A stretch of 64,000 bases of DNA from Calycina herbarum (Eukaryota > Ascomycota > Leotiomycetes > Helotiales > Pezizellaceae). The stretch spans positions 434,001 to 498,000 of the forward strand of contig LLEY01000016.1 of NCBI GenBank assembly GCA_001414485.1. Direction: 5' to 3'. The position numbers and the translations under genes were made by a program. Positions 33,091 to 44,297 of the stretch are shown here, piece by piece. Position 1 is the first letter of the stretch. Each line of letters opens with the position of its first letter. The notes under the pieces were generated by a model. The model saw only the letters and a program-made list of their open reading frames with translations. It made no database searches and was not told the DNA's origin.

Positions 33091-34799
33091 ATGTATTCTC
33101 TTATCAACTTCAAGAGCGTCTTCGCTGCTCTTGTCTCATTCATCTTGTATCAGGTTGTCAAATCGAAGTACACCACTTTCCGGGAGGCACGGAAAGGAAA
33201 AGCCCTCGGTTGCAAACCACAATATATGCGACCCAACAAATACCCCTTTGGAATCGACCATCTTCTTGTATCAATCAATGCCTTCAAGTCTGGAACCTTC
33301 CTCACTGTGATTGAGGACTTCTTCAAGGAAATCGGGGGCCGCCATACCTTTTCAACAACCGTATTCGGGAAGGTCGATACCCTTACGGTGGAGCCAATCA
33401 ACATTCAAGCCATTTTGGCCACCCAATTCGAAGACTACGACCTTGGAGAAAGACGAGCAGATATCATGAATCCTTTCCTTGGATCAGGCATCTTTACTCA
33501 GGATGGAAGCAAGTGGCAACATTCTCGCGCTATGTTGAGGCCGCAGTTTGTAAGAGAACAAGTTAGCAACCTTGCGTTAGAGGAAGAACATGTTCAGAAC
33601 CTGCTTCGTGTGCTACCCTCTTCGTCGGCTGATGGATGGACTTCTGAAGTAGATTTGCAACCAATCTTTTTCAACTTGACCCTCGACGCAGCTTCCCAAT
33701 TTTTGCTAGGCGAGTCAACGTATAGCCAACTGCTCGGACTTGATCCCAACGCGAAGAAGGGAGTCGCTGACTTTGCTAAATGTTTCGACGCCTGCACGAG
33801 TGGACTTTCCGAGAAATATAGCTACGGTCCGGCCGCCACGGTATGCAACATTTCCCTTTGTTTCCTTTTTTGGGCGTCTTTTCTTGGTGGTTGGAGGAAA
33901 ACGTCTGCTAATATGTTGCAGTGGTTAAATCCCAAAGGGTACAAGGCAGCGGTCGCTACATGCCATCAATTCATCGATGCTATTATCGGTAAGCATCTCG
34001 ACAAAATTAGGAGGGAGAAAATTCTTGGAGGGACAAATGAAAAGAAAGATCGTTACGTCTTCCTCGATGCACTCACTCAAGAAACCCAAGACCCACTCGA
34101 ACTACGCTCCCAGATTCTCAACATCCTCCTTGCGGGACGAGACACTACGGCTTCAACCCTAGGCTGGACATTCCATCAACTCGCTCGCAACCCAGAAATC
34201 TACCAGAAACTCCGTAACATCATTCTACACGAATTCGGAACATACTCGGACGCTCCTAGTAGAAATATCTCATTTCACAAACTAAAGAGCTGTGCTTATC
34301 TCCAACACACCTTGAACGAAGCCCTCAGGCTCTTCCCCGCTGTTCCATGGAATAATAGAGACGCAAACAAAGACACAACTTTGCCTACCGGAGGTGGCCC
34401 AGATGGCAAGAGTAAAATATTCATTCCAAAAGGAGGACAAGTCAGTTACTCGGTCCATGTGATGCATCGAAGAAAGGATCTTTGGGGTGAAGATGCTGCT
34501 GTATTCAAGCCCGAAAGATGGGAAGGAAGAAGAATGGGATGGGATTTCTTGCCGGTGAGTAAATTCGAATACCTATCTTTTCTCCTAGATAAAGACTAAT
34601 GTTGACGGTTTAGTTTAATGGTGGTCCTCGAATCTGTTTGGGTCAGCAATATGCCATTACTGAGGCAAGCTATGTAATCGTCCGCTTTCTGCAAAAATTC
34701 GACAAGCTGGAGAATATGGACCCCATTCTCGAACCACGCTATAACCTGGGGGTGACTGTTGCCGCAGCTGATGTGAAAGTCAGAATGCATGAAGCTTGA
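33091..34799 (+). CDS. CYP52-like cytochrome P450 (alkane/fatty-acid hydroxylase type)
   Basis: Three exons, 33091-33840, 33922-34554 and 34614-34799, giving 522 residues. The N-terminal anchor is [20 protein letters not shown]. Signature motifs are: I-helix [16 protein letters not shown] (about 317-332), ExxR in [15 protein letters not shown], the PERW-type KPERWEGR, and the heme loop [18 protein letters not shown] with the iron ligand at C469. The [12 protein letters not shown] heme loop and R(x)NxRxAxxDTxLPxGGGPDG stretch are characteristic of CYP52 and related CYP539/584 groups, ER enzymes that omega-hydroxylate alkanes or fatty acids with a P450 reductase partner. The first intron is 81 bp, stop-free and a multiple of three. 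It would be divergent from the MYND relic. Substrate is inferred from family only. Confidence 0.92.
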
Positions 34800-35627
34800 G
34801 TTTTGATTTTCACTCCACGGCCAACCGCTGAAAGGGGGCAGGCTCTCATATGAAGGAAGTGACATGTTTGAAATGTTGAGACGAGAACTTGGATTCTATG
34901 GGGAAACGAGGCAACATTACTCGCGGTATTTGATTTAATTGGCCAATGCAAAGATCGGATTATTTTGCTTCTCCATCTTTTCCTTCCAAGGGCAGGCCAT
35001 GTTTGGCGCTTGCTTTCACTTGACCCGGTTTAACTTCGCGACCCCTGAGTTCAGATCAAAATGCCCCGCATTTACAAGACACAACCTTTAACCTTAACTT
35101 CACTACAATTCATTTATTCTTCCTATTCATGTAGCATTGTAGCAAAACATCATCAAGTGATGAAGGCAGAGGCTAATAATGTCCTTCTATCTTTTCCTCA
35201 ATTATCTCTCTGTGAGAGACTCTCACAGACTCGTTCATCCAATCCCAAATACGAGTTAAACGAGGCGGAGAAATTGAACCAACCCAAAGGTGCGTTTCAC
35301 CATGCAGCCCGACATGATCGCCAACCTCAAACTCGTTTGATCTCAAAATCTCCCTTCTGTTCGCCAGATCTTCCCTCCCCGGAACCCCGGGCTCAACATG
35401 CGCACGTTTTCTCCCAGCATGCTCATGTCCGTTTCTATGATCTCCATTCCATACATAAGAGTCCAGTTCATTCCCCAGTCCCTCTTTCTCGTCATCCAAA
35501 AAAATACTCTTCATTCTTTTTCCTGGCAGGTCCTTAACTTCTTCGCTTCTATCACATTCTTTTACCTGCTCATTCCAATTTATATTTCTACAATATCTTA
35601 CTTTATAAAAATCTCAAAATCGCAAAT
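34800..35627. other. Intergenic stretch with a small palindrome
   Basis: Contains overlapping antisense frames (35061-35537 plus, 35173-35514 minus) without domains. A perfect 19-bp palindrome CTGTGAGAGACTCTCACAG lies at 35210-35228. The final 100 bp are pyrimidine/AT-rich promoter sequence of the following secreted-protein gene. Confidence 0.55.
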
Positions 35628-36267
35628 ATGAAGTTCTCAACTATCCTCTTTGCCTCATTCGCGACCTACGCTTCCGTATCGGCTGCACCACAACGCGCAA
35701 ATGGAAAGAAAGCAAAGGGAAATGCCGCCGCTGTCACTGGTGCAGCTGGTGCCACAGCTGGAACCGCTGCAGTTGCTGGAACAGTTACCAGAGGAGCATC
35801 TACAATCGTTATGAAGGAAGTTGGTGGGATCGCTGGAAACGAATGTCTTACCTTCCGTAACAATGGTAAATCTCCCTCCCCCTCCCCATTTTCTCCATCA
35901 ATCTCTAACTTTAAACCCAGGCGAAATGGTAGACGCAGCATGTGTAAACACAGCCGCCGACCGACAAGTAACACCCTCCACCAACGCAGCAGGCGCCGAC
36001 GTTCTCCTCGTCCAACGTTCTTTCACCGCTGATTTCCGTCCTGATCTCGTTGGTGTGCAAGCTTGTGTTGGATTCAACGGCACCACTTTCAAAGCTGAGG
36101 ATTGTGCTGCTACGGGAGTTACGATGGTTAGTCTTGTTGGTGAGGAGTTGACCGCTGGAAAGGCGTGTCAGAGTGGTCATGACGGAGCGGCTCAGTTGAC
36201 TGTTGATCCTACTGGTGCTAAGTGTGTTGGTGTTACTACTACTACTGTTACGGCTAGTACTACTTAG
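35628..36267 (+). CDS. Small secreted Ala/Thr-rich protein
   Basis: Two exons, 35628-35865 and 35921-36267, with a 55-bp phase-1 intron; 194 residues. The signal peptide MKFSTILFASFATYASVSA is followed by a basic, Ala/Gly/Thr-rich spacer (GNAAAVTGAAGATAGTAAVA) and a cysteine-containing domain with seven conserved-looking segments (NECLTFRNNGEMVDAAC, VQACVGFNGTTFKAEDC, AGKACQSGHD). The tail is TTTTVTASTT. There is one N-glycosylation site (NGTT). I do not recognise a named family. Size, secretion signal and even cysteine spacing fit an extracellular cell-surface or host-interaction protein, which is inference. Confidence 0.85.
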
Positions 36268-36888
36268 ATGGGGGATGTATGGGAGATGGGGAATGGACTC
36301 GTGGGGGTTTTGAGGTGAGGGGTATTGGAGGTTTGATGGTTGATAATCAATATACCCTTGTATTGTAAATATATTATATTTCAACATTACCAAGATATCA
36401 CATGTCTGTAGAAACCGGGAACCGCTTAATTCAACTAACAAGCGATCTATTTGTGACCAAGTCCAAGTTGGAAGGGAAAAAAGGAGGGGGGGCGTGAAGA
36501 CTGGAGAGAAACAGCTGGAAATGAGAGAAGATCAAAGCTAAGAGAAGTGGGCATCGCTCTTTCCTGGTCCAGCACCTACTTCACATTGAATCGTGTGGAA
36601 TCGTCTAGAGCAACGATGATTATTGTTCAAGAATGTTTAGAAGAATAAGAAAGTTAGTTTCTATTTACAATTGGACGAGAATTGTCACACAATAAGATGG
36701 AAGGGTGCCGGAGAGTAATGACAGGGCATCTTACAAAAACGCGAGGGAATTTCGCAAGAGGAAAGAATCTTATTTTATAGAATTGCGAACAAAGACGAAC
36801 TCAAAGAAGAATAAACAAATAGTAATATGATGACATTCAGCCCAAGGTATGCATATACGATAACTTCCAAAGCTGATCCTACTTAAAC
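36268..36888. other. Intergenic, convergent 3' ends
   Basis: 3' flanks of the secreted-protein gene and the 2EXR gene. No gene-like frame or repeat is evident apart from a short GA-rich run at 36476-36495. Confidence 0.6.
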
Positions 36889-37773
36889 CTACCAATCATC
36901 GCTACCCCTTCGTTCCTTCACGAATTGACACAGAGACTTTGTCGTCTCATATCCCTGGATAGAGCGTAAGACTAGACAGCATTCTGTTCCCTCAATAATA
37001 TCACTTTCATCCAAGACAACCCGGACTTGAGGGACCGGCAGATTTTCAAAGGGGTCACGCCAGATCTCCTTGGTCTTTTCTTTCCCAAAGCCATCCTGAA
37101 TATCGCGCGGCACACACCACCCTTTCCTATCGCGTGAAATCGAATAATCGCTCTCATAGTCCGGCTCAAACACCACCCAAACATCCGTCAAGCTCTTAAA
37201 CACATCCCACAGCTGCATGGACTTAGTATTCAACGGATCACTCTTTTCATTCCAATACGGGTATAGATTCCTCCAGAAGCTCGACGGCACCGCTATTTGC
37301 TTGACATACAAGATAACATCAGGGAAAGCCGCAAGGAGAAAATCTGGATGGAAGCCGAGAGAGACTGAGTGCACAAATGATATGGTATCCAGGTTGGGGC
37401 TGAACATCAACCTCATTGTTTTCCCAAGGGAGTTTCGTAAAATCCAGGGTCGATAGCCTTTTGATTTGGCGTAGTCGCGAGAATCTGCGCAGATGGAGAG
37501 GGTTTGAGGTGAGGGGAGGACGAAGCAGGGTGGTTTTTTGGCGAAGAATACTTGTACAGGCCCATTAAGGACTCGGTCGTAGGCGAGGGATATAACGCGC
37601 TTCTCGATTAATAAATCCCATATCATTTGTCGTATTTCTCGAGGTAGTGATAGTAATGTTGGACCCGTCTGTGGGGTTTGAATTGCAATGATGGCAGCGG
37701 CAGCTTTCGACTTTTTCGACCTTGTTTCCCTCTGTGCACCTCGATGCCGACGTTTTCCTTGTGTTCTGGCCAT
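36889..37773 (-). CDS. 2EXR domain protein
   Basis: Single exon of 294 residues. After a basic, nuclear-signal-like start (KRRHRGAQRETRSKKSK), the 2EXR hallmark follows: LLSLPREIRQMIWDLLIE at about 40-57, then the cadre of strands ending in PQTLSICADSRDYAKSKGY. This domain family is greatly expanded in Leotiomycetes and Sordariomycetes and its function is unknown; an F-box-like adaptor role has been proposed on fold grounds. The downstream part includes IAVPSSFWRNLYPYW and a predicted alpha/beta region. The start at 37773 is the first Met and is preceded by an AT-rich leader. Confidence 0.85.
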   Translation of the reverse strand: MARTQGKRRHRGAQRETRSKKSKAAAAIIAIQTPQTGPTLLSLPREIRQMIWDLLIEKRVISLAYDRVLNGPVQVFFAKKPPCFVLPSPQTLSICADSRDYAKSKGYRPWILRNSLGKTMRLMFSPNLDTISFVHSVSLGFHPDFLLAAFPDVILYVKQIAVPSSFWRNLYPYWNEKSDPLNTKSMQLWDVFKSLTDVWVVFEPDYESDYSISRDRKGWCVPRDIQDGFGKEKTKEIWRDPFENLPVPQVRVVLDESDIIEGTECCLVLRSIQGYETTKSLCQFVKERRGSDDW

Positions 37774-38818
37774 TCTCGAGGGATGAGGCAGTCAATTCTG
37801 ATAGAAGAGATGTGGAGTTATCGCGTTCGAAGTGTTGCGGGGTAATTTGCGCGTACAACTTCGATTGAGGCGCGAGGTGGTATTCGCGAGGTGATATGCT
37901 CGTAGGTGCCCGTCGTATATATTTCCTAGGCATTTATTAGAATGCAGTAGATTGAAGGTCGGTAATGGGTCGAGGTTACTTTGCCTGGTTTGAATGACGG
38001 AATCCTGTTTGTTCAGCTCAGTTGCCAGTGTCTCCGAGCGGCTGCCTATCGAGGTGGGACAATTGTAAGAAGGCCGATTGAATTGAATGTGAGATGGCGG
38101 TCCAGACGGGATTGAGTCTTGCTGGTAGCTGGGTGGAGTTGTTACGAGGTCGAAAGATGTGAGGAAGGCATCGCGCCTTGAATCCATCGCGAAAGGGGCA
38201 CGTCCACGTCGAGTCGCGAGCTCACGTGAAAGCCAATGAGGCACCTCGGCTGAGTTTCTCCCCTCCTCCCTCATGAACACCACGAACACCACGAACACAT
38301 CAACAAACCTCGTCTGCTATCCACCATCTACCTAGCCTCCTACGGAGTAATTTGTCAATCATTTTGCCGGATAATCAATGCACCTCCCTACACCAAATGG
38401 TGAGAGATAGAGACATGGAGGACAGGGTGTCCGGCCTATGTCGGTCTGTCAAGTTATCGAGTCCTTGAAGATCTTTCCAATTTCATTCTTATCTTTGAAA
38501 ATGACCTCTCAGCCGTTCTTAGGTGACCTAGAAACGGAAAGAACGATCCACTGTTCGCTGGGAAAGCGCGTTGTGAAGTGGTGACTGGCTTAAGTTGTCA
38601 ATATTTCTCTGCAGAGTGCAGGTGAAACCTGTCGCTCTCCTGCACTTTTCGGCCCAGCGTGGCGTCGAGTATTGCGCTGAACTGTCAACACCCCGATATT
38701 TAATTTCAAGAACTTTTGTTCTCTTGCTTTTGCTTTTTGCTCTTGATTTGAATTTCATTGTCTTCGTTGTGTACTGTCTACATCCCCAAAGGTCACAGTT
38801 TCTTCAACCAACCTCAGA
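37774..38818. other. Intergenic region between 2EXR and SLATT genes
   Basis: A divergent spacer of about 1 kb. Frame 37792-38298 (minus) begins with the short tandem CACCACGAA near 38278-38298 and has no domain. I see no supported gene. Confidence 0.55.
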
Positions 38819-39773
38819 ATGTCAACCGTTGGAGGGAAGCAGTTGAAGGTTGGGTTATCTGGCCTACCACCTCCCTCCAATTCAATCACAGTACCGAGCC
38901 CAGTACGAACATCAAGTCCACGAGGAACCGGCGCAATGCCTCGTCCCTCCGTTCAACCATCATCAAGTTTCTCCCCCGATTTCGATCATGGCGATGAGGA
39001 TGAGAAGTCCGGTGATCACATAACCATCGAAGTCCACAATGCACCCGAAGATTCACAACTCACTCAATTCCCCGAGACAGACACCGCTGATCCTCTCAAA
39101 ACCTTTCGTCAGTAAAGTTCTTTGCGGGTCTAGGGACCCCTCCTACTCGTCCAATCTCCCCAAAGAAGTATACTGACTCCAACAACCTATAGACACAGCA
39201 TTAGGAATTCCACCCCCAAAGCCGGTAAATTCCAAACCAAAACGAAATCTCCTTGGCAAGAAGAAGAAACCCGATCCAAACCCCCCTCCCCAGCCCAAAA
39301 TCACAAATGCCAACAAAGGAATCTACAACAAAGTCCTAACCAACGAGCGAAACTCCCGCTACATCTACACCTTCTGCGACTGGCTCCTAACAATCTGCAT
39401 GTTCCTCCAAATCATCATCGGAGCTGCCGTCACCGCCCTAGGTGCCGGCAACTCCTCAAACATCATCGTCACTGTTTTCGGAGCTGCAAACACCGCTCTT
39501 GCAAGCTTGTTAGCAGTGATGAAAAGTAAAGGACTGCCAAATCGATTGAGACAGGATTGGAATGGGTGGCGGGAGTTGAGAGAGTATATTGAGGAGAAGG
39601 AGAGGGAGATTGATTTCAGGATGCAGGGGCATGGGGATGGGATTGAGGGCTTGGATATTTGGGGGTTGGTGAGGGAGATTGAGGCGAGGTATCAGACTAT
39701 GAGGTTAACTTTGGAGGCGAATCGACCGGATACTTATATCAAGGTTCCGCCTGTTCATTTGTTGCCGAAATGA
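38819..39773 (+). CDS. SLATT-domain two-transmembrane protein
   Basis: Two exons, 38819-39107 and 39193-39773, giving 289 residues. The N-terminal half is disordered and Ser/Pro-rich, ending in a basic patch (RNLLGKKKKPDPN). Then comes a fungal SLATT domain: GIYNKVLTNERNSRYIYTF, two hydrophobic helices (about 158-178 and 183-203) separated by GAGNSSN, then a cytosolic helix SKGLPNRLRQDWNGWRELRE. SLATT domains are predicted pore-forming or membrane effectors; bacterial versions sit in nucleotide-sensor (SMODS/SLOG) conflict systems and fungal versions (SLATT_fungal) occur singly. A defence or cell-death role in fungi is inference. No partner gene is adjacent. Confidence 0.85.
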
Positions 39774-40966
39774 GGAATGAAGGTTTGAATTATTTGATGA
39801 TGCTAATGATGTGTGGTGGTGATAAGATTTTGGGCCTGTTGATATGGTTTTTGGGACTCCTTTGAACATACTTCTACTTTCTTGTTTTTCACATTTCGGG
39901 TTCGGGGCTGATGTAAGTAATGATGGTGTGTATCACGAGTTGTATCTCGGGGTGATCATTTTTGGAACCTTTATGATATCGTAGTACTCGGGGTCACTAC
40001 AATGCTAGGCTTCAATGAATCCTCTCGTCTTCCAAGGCTCTCATTTGTGATTCACTGAAAGCCCTCCTAAACGGGTCTTCCTGTTATCGTGTCACGTTCT
40101 GTAACATCACTATTTTTGCCCAGGGTTGTATTCTTCCTCAGCCACCTTGTCACCTTAAAAGCCATTAACTGATTCGAGGTGGAGCAAAAGCGGGGGTTTG
40201 TTTTCTAGGGTAGAGCTCAAGTGGAAATATCTAACTTCACGTTTTTGAGAAATTTCCTTTCGTCGTAACTGCCCTACTTCATTCTAATTAAATTTGTTAA
40301 ATAAATTAAACAAACTAAATATATATGAAAAAGCTTCCCAGGCAAGCGGTGATCGTCCACACTTTAGTCGGGTTTTATCATTGTCTTAATTTGGTCGAAG
40401 AATCGAATTGAGGAAATGAACTTTGGCGCATAAACTTCACCGTGAGAAAATTGTAGAGCACCCCCCATACTCTACTCGTCGGAATACAGGAGTGAATGAC
40501 ACGTGAGTGGCTGATACATCCATTCTACCGGTAGTAGCTTATTGGGTTACTGGTGGCTTACTCAAAGAAAGAACGGCTCACTCGATGGTGGTAGCTTGCT
40601 CAACAAGAGTTTGGGGTAGAGAAAAAGAGAGTGAGGATACCATGCTCCCAACCTCCTGGAATAATTTGCTCGATATCGGAGAGGAATCAGCACAACAAGT
40701 TCGCAACCGCTTCGGAGTCTCCAACTAACTAGACTTACTACTTGAGTTGTTGTGTAGTTTGTTTGCACACAGTGCATGATCTGTAAATATCGATTTTACT
40801 GCCGATTACCCAAAGTGATAAGTCATGAGTTATGAAATAATATAAACATGATCATATTTCAACCAATTATTTAATTCATATTCGAGCGCACCCCAATTGC
40901 TTTTTGTTACACCAAACTCCCATCATCAAATCATACACCATCGTTCGAGGAAAGTTTGAGCCCAAT
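39774..40966. other. Intergenic, convergent 3' ends
   Basis: 3' flanks of the SLATT and thioredoxin-reductase-like genes. Short frames at 40507-40728 and 40562-40777 overlap on opposite strands and look random. There is a local AT-rich patch near 40285-40330. Confidence 0.6.
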
Positions 40967-42238
40967 TTACTTCTTATTAAGAGCATCCCACAAATCCTCA
41001 ACATCGCGACCCATGATATCAAGTACGTCCTCCTCGTCTCGTTTCTCAAGTAAGGTAGCAGCATACTCCCTCTCAAGCTCAACTATACCCAAAACATTAG
41101 CAACAAGTCCTTCAAAGCACAGAGGAGAATAACATACCATGAACATAAACCGCAGCCTTCTTCCCCGTAAACATCGCATGCGGCACATTAGTAGAATTAT
41201 CACTATTCGCATCTCCCACCGCAAAAACCCCCGCTGCAGCGGTTTTCATTGACGCAGCAGCAACATCCATCTTCTCCCCATAGATCTGCACCCCCAGTGG
41301 TGGTCCAAGATACGAATGCTGCACCGAAGGAAAATTCGTAATAAAAGCCGCTCTCCTTATTTTCTCCCCATCCTCAAGTACGACATCGAATAAATCAAAT
41401 TCTTCATTGGTAGTAACATTGTGGACTACAGCACCATCTTGAACTCGCTCGATAGATGAAATCGTCCGGTTCTCAAGAGCCACTCCGTATTTTGGGAGTT
41501 GGATTTCCCAGCCCGGACGGTTCTTATTTAAAATTGCGACGTTGGCGTCGGTGTAGGTGCCGTTTGTGAAGGCGATGATGTCTTTATTTAGGGTTTCCAT
41601 TTCGAGGACTGAGCCGACGACGTCGACTATTGATCCGAGAATTCCGAAGGATTGGTCCCGGTGTTCGTAGCCGTCGCACCAGGGACACCAGTAAATGCCT
41701 CGGGACCAGGCGTCTTTTAGTCCGGGAGTGTCGGGGAGGACATCGAGGAGACCGGTTGCGAGAATTATTTTACGGGAGGTGTAGGTCTGCCCGGTGGAAT
41801 CGGTGGTGAGGAATGAGGTGTCGTTTAGTTTTGCTATTGAGATTACGGTTCCGTTTTTATAGGCGGCGGTGGGGTATTTGTCGATTTGTTCTCGGGCTTT
41901 GGCGCGGAAGACAGCTGGGACGGTTCCTGAAAAATTGGGTTAGCTTTTCTGGAGGAGAAAAAAAGCATGATTTGGGAAAGGGGATACAAACCGTCGTTAC
42001 CAATGACATCATGCATGTGTCTTGTGAAGCCATTTCGATAGACCCCAGAATCGATCATGAGAGACTTGCGTCTGACTCTACTCAATCCACTCAGAGCACT
42101 CAATCCAGCAGGTCCTCCACCAACGATCAAAACATCATACTCCGTCTCCGGAATAGCTCTTCTCGACAAGGGGGTAGCTTCAACAACCGCGGCGATTGAA
42201 AGCAAAGCAAAAGTAAAGACAGTTTTGAAAGCACCCAT
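40967..42238 (-). CDS. Secretory thioredoxin-reductase-like flavoprotein
   Basis: Three exons on the minus strand, 42238-41992, 41926-41138 and 41082-40967, giving 383 residues. A signal peptide (MGAFKTVFTFALLSIAAVVE) is followed by a Kex2-like SRR site and the FAD motif DVLIVGGGPAGLSAL. The redox-active pair is C163/C166 in YWCPWCDGYE. A C-terminal FAD contact, GVFAVGDANSDNSTNVPHAM, closes the fold. This belongs to the small class-II pyridine nucleotide-disulphide oxidoreductases that include thioredoxin reductase and the GliT-type dithiol oxidases of epidithiodiketopiperazine clusters. The lone gene, with no biosynthetic cluster nearby, argues for a general or self-protective thiol oxidase in the secretory path or outside the cell. 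Confidence 0.9.
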
Positions 42239-43711
42239 TTTGACAATTGAAGAAGCTTCAACGTACTCGGAGATGGCGAAACTGGGGGGGAAAAGAGGGA
42301 AGAAGACAACAACCAAAATGCTGATGCTTAAAAACTCAACACAAAGGAACCAAAGCTTGATTTATATAAAATAAATGGCATGCATCATGACAACATGTCC
42401 AACCTGACCAGGTTGTTTTCGGCCTTTCTGCAAGACATGCCTCTTTGTATATTTGCTCTTGGCTGCAGATGATCATCCCCGCATGCAGGGAACCAATACA
42501 ACTCCGCCAACAATTTTAACATTGGAAATGATAATCCTACAAATCACGACTGTTTGTCTCGCAAATACATCATGCTTGTAAAACAACTGACAAACGAGGA
42601 TAAAAGGAGGGTGTAGATCTCATCTCGGGAATCCCCGCGGTTTGGGGAAAGACTCCGCAATGGGAAAATGCTGTGAGACAAAGGAAGATGTTGTGCTTGG
42701 ATGGAAGCGATGGTCTTGGTAGATTTTGAAAAGGATCTTGAGATACCGAGTCTCGCGAGTTTATTTCGTGAACTTGCCTTCTTTGAGCATCTTGAAACTT
42801 GGAGTTGGTGGGGGACCAAGGGTGTTTTTCTATACTTGGGGTTGTAAGGATGATGGCGTGCGAAAGGTCAATTGTGTGTAAAGCGGCGTTTCCGGATGTA
42901 CCTTGTTTAGATGTCGCGATGATTCCTCCGAGGAGTAGTGGGGGTTTTCTAGGGAGATATATATCTTGACATGTTCGCACTTGTTGTACTCGAGTAGAGT
43001 GATGAAAAGGCGGTGGTCGGGCATTTCTTCCAAGGTTGCCAAGCCATGAACACGTGACCTTAATCGTTCTCCCAGATCTTTGACCCCTAAGATTCGCTAA
43101 AGTTTTTACTTCGGGGACCTGCTTTCTTTTCATGTTTAGTTTTCCGTTATTCAAGCTTCAAATCCCAAAGACTGTTTTCAAATCCAGATCACGCTTTTCA
43201 AACCCCGCACGCCAACGTCGTATCAGACCCCGAAACGGGACTCTGAAACCCTCTTCGAGTCTGGGGTGCATAAGTCTGCCCCACATCTACCCCTCCTTCC
43301 ATCCAATCACTCCATTCCTTTTCATCAGCACAAGCATCAAACCCCGCCAATAACGACGAAGGGGATTTCAGGCACGAATGGAAAGCGGTTGTTTGAACGC
43401 CTATTCATGCAGAGAGGAAGTTAGTGGTGTGATGTTTACGGTAAGGTATGACCTGGAGAAAAGGGCAGGTACCACGAAGCGTAGATCGGACATCCTTTTA
43501 ACTCGTGAACTGTGTTGTTTTCTTTCTTCTTTGGAATTACAACCTGTGTCTTGCTCAAATATATCGCATACTTCTCCTCTTTTCTTGTTCATCGAATAGT
43601 ACGAAAATACATAGCAAAATCCTTCAATATCGTTGCGCAACCGTCCTTTACGAGTACTTACCCCGCTTTCGTTCTGAAATCCGTCCTTCCGAAATCAACA
43701 ACACGGGCAAG
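42239..43711. other. Upstream spacer with only weak coding hints
   Basis: Between two divergent gene starts. It holds one weak small frame listed separately (42830-43024) and a larger frame in another phase (42570-43154, minus) without domain or splice support. Confidence 0.5.
42830..43024 (-). CDS. Possible small hypothetical protein
   Basis: A 64-codon frame beginning MPDHRLFITLLEYNKCEHVK and ending in LQPQV. Codon use looks coding-like and a GTATAG donor sits at its end, so it could be a first exon continuing downstream. No family is recognised. Confidence 0.22.
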   Translation of the reverse strand: MPDHRLFITLLEYNKCEHVKIYISLENPHYSSEESSRHLNKVHPETPLYTQLTFRTPSSLQPQV

Positions 43712-44050
43712 ATGGCACCAACTTCTCACCTCCTAGGCTTGACGCGAACTCGTCTCCTAGTCAAAGCTCCCCGATTTGCAAAGCCGACACAAGTTCGGTT
43801 CACCGAAAGCATGGTTTCTACGAAAACATCAGGCAAGGCGAACTCAGACTGGGGTTACCAATGGAAGAGAATTGGAGGAACAGCTTTGATGTAGGTTCTA
43901 CAACTTCCTGAAACCTCGTGTGCGAGATACAGCAAAGACAAATACGAATGCTAATGTCTTCTTTCTCTTAGGTACGGTCCTGTCGTTGGCATCGTAATGT
44001 TTTGGCCATATGCTGTGAAGCCAGTTATGGATTTGTACGAGGGTGTATGA
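43712..44050 (+). CDS. Small mitochondrial single-pass membrane protein
   Basis: Two exons, 43712-43890 and 43972-44050, giving 85 residues. The N-terminus (APTSHLLGLTRTRLLVKAPR) is basic and free of acids, as in mitochondrial presequences. The C-terminal half has one membrane helix spanning the splice join, GGTALMYGPVVGIVMFWPYA, then VKPVMDLYEGV. Size and layout resemble small accessory subunits of inner-membrane respiratory or ATP synthase complexes, but I cannot name it. The donor is GTAGGT and the acceptor CTTAG; splicing completes the Met-Tyr-Gly-Pro junction exactly. Confidence 0.7.
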
Positions 44051-44297
44051 GGGTGGGACTCGAATCGATGGACGTGAAAGGGCATTATTGGAGTTCAGGG
44101 ATATTCGGTACATACTCGGACAGAAAGAGACGATACAAGGAGCTGGGATGGAGTTATATTTTTCATCATGGGCCTAAGAAAATATAAATGGAATACAGTT
44201 GTGTTCAGTCATGTTTCGCAGAGTATCCCATTCTGATTTCAAAAGAGAATAGGAAGATAACACAAGTGACTTCCAATTCCTAAGAGGAGATGTTTTG

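Noticed and set aside
35061..35537. 158-codon plus frame and an antisense 113-codon frame
   Set aside because: Mutual shadows in a promoter region, with low-complexity content and no family signature.
37792..38298. 168-codon minus-strand frame with hydrophobic start
   Set aside because: The hydrophobic start comes from a CACCACGAA repeat, and the rest has no recognisable features.
40507..40777. Small overlapping frames after the SLATT gene
   Set aside because: Opposite-strand overlap in a 3' flank with no supporting feature.
42570..43154. 194-codon minus-strand frame
   Set aside because: No domain, unlikely start, and a different frame in the same stretch looks slightly more coding-like.
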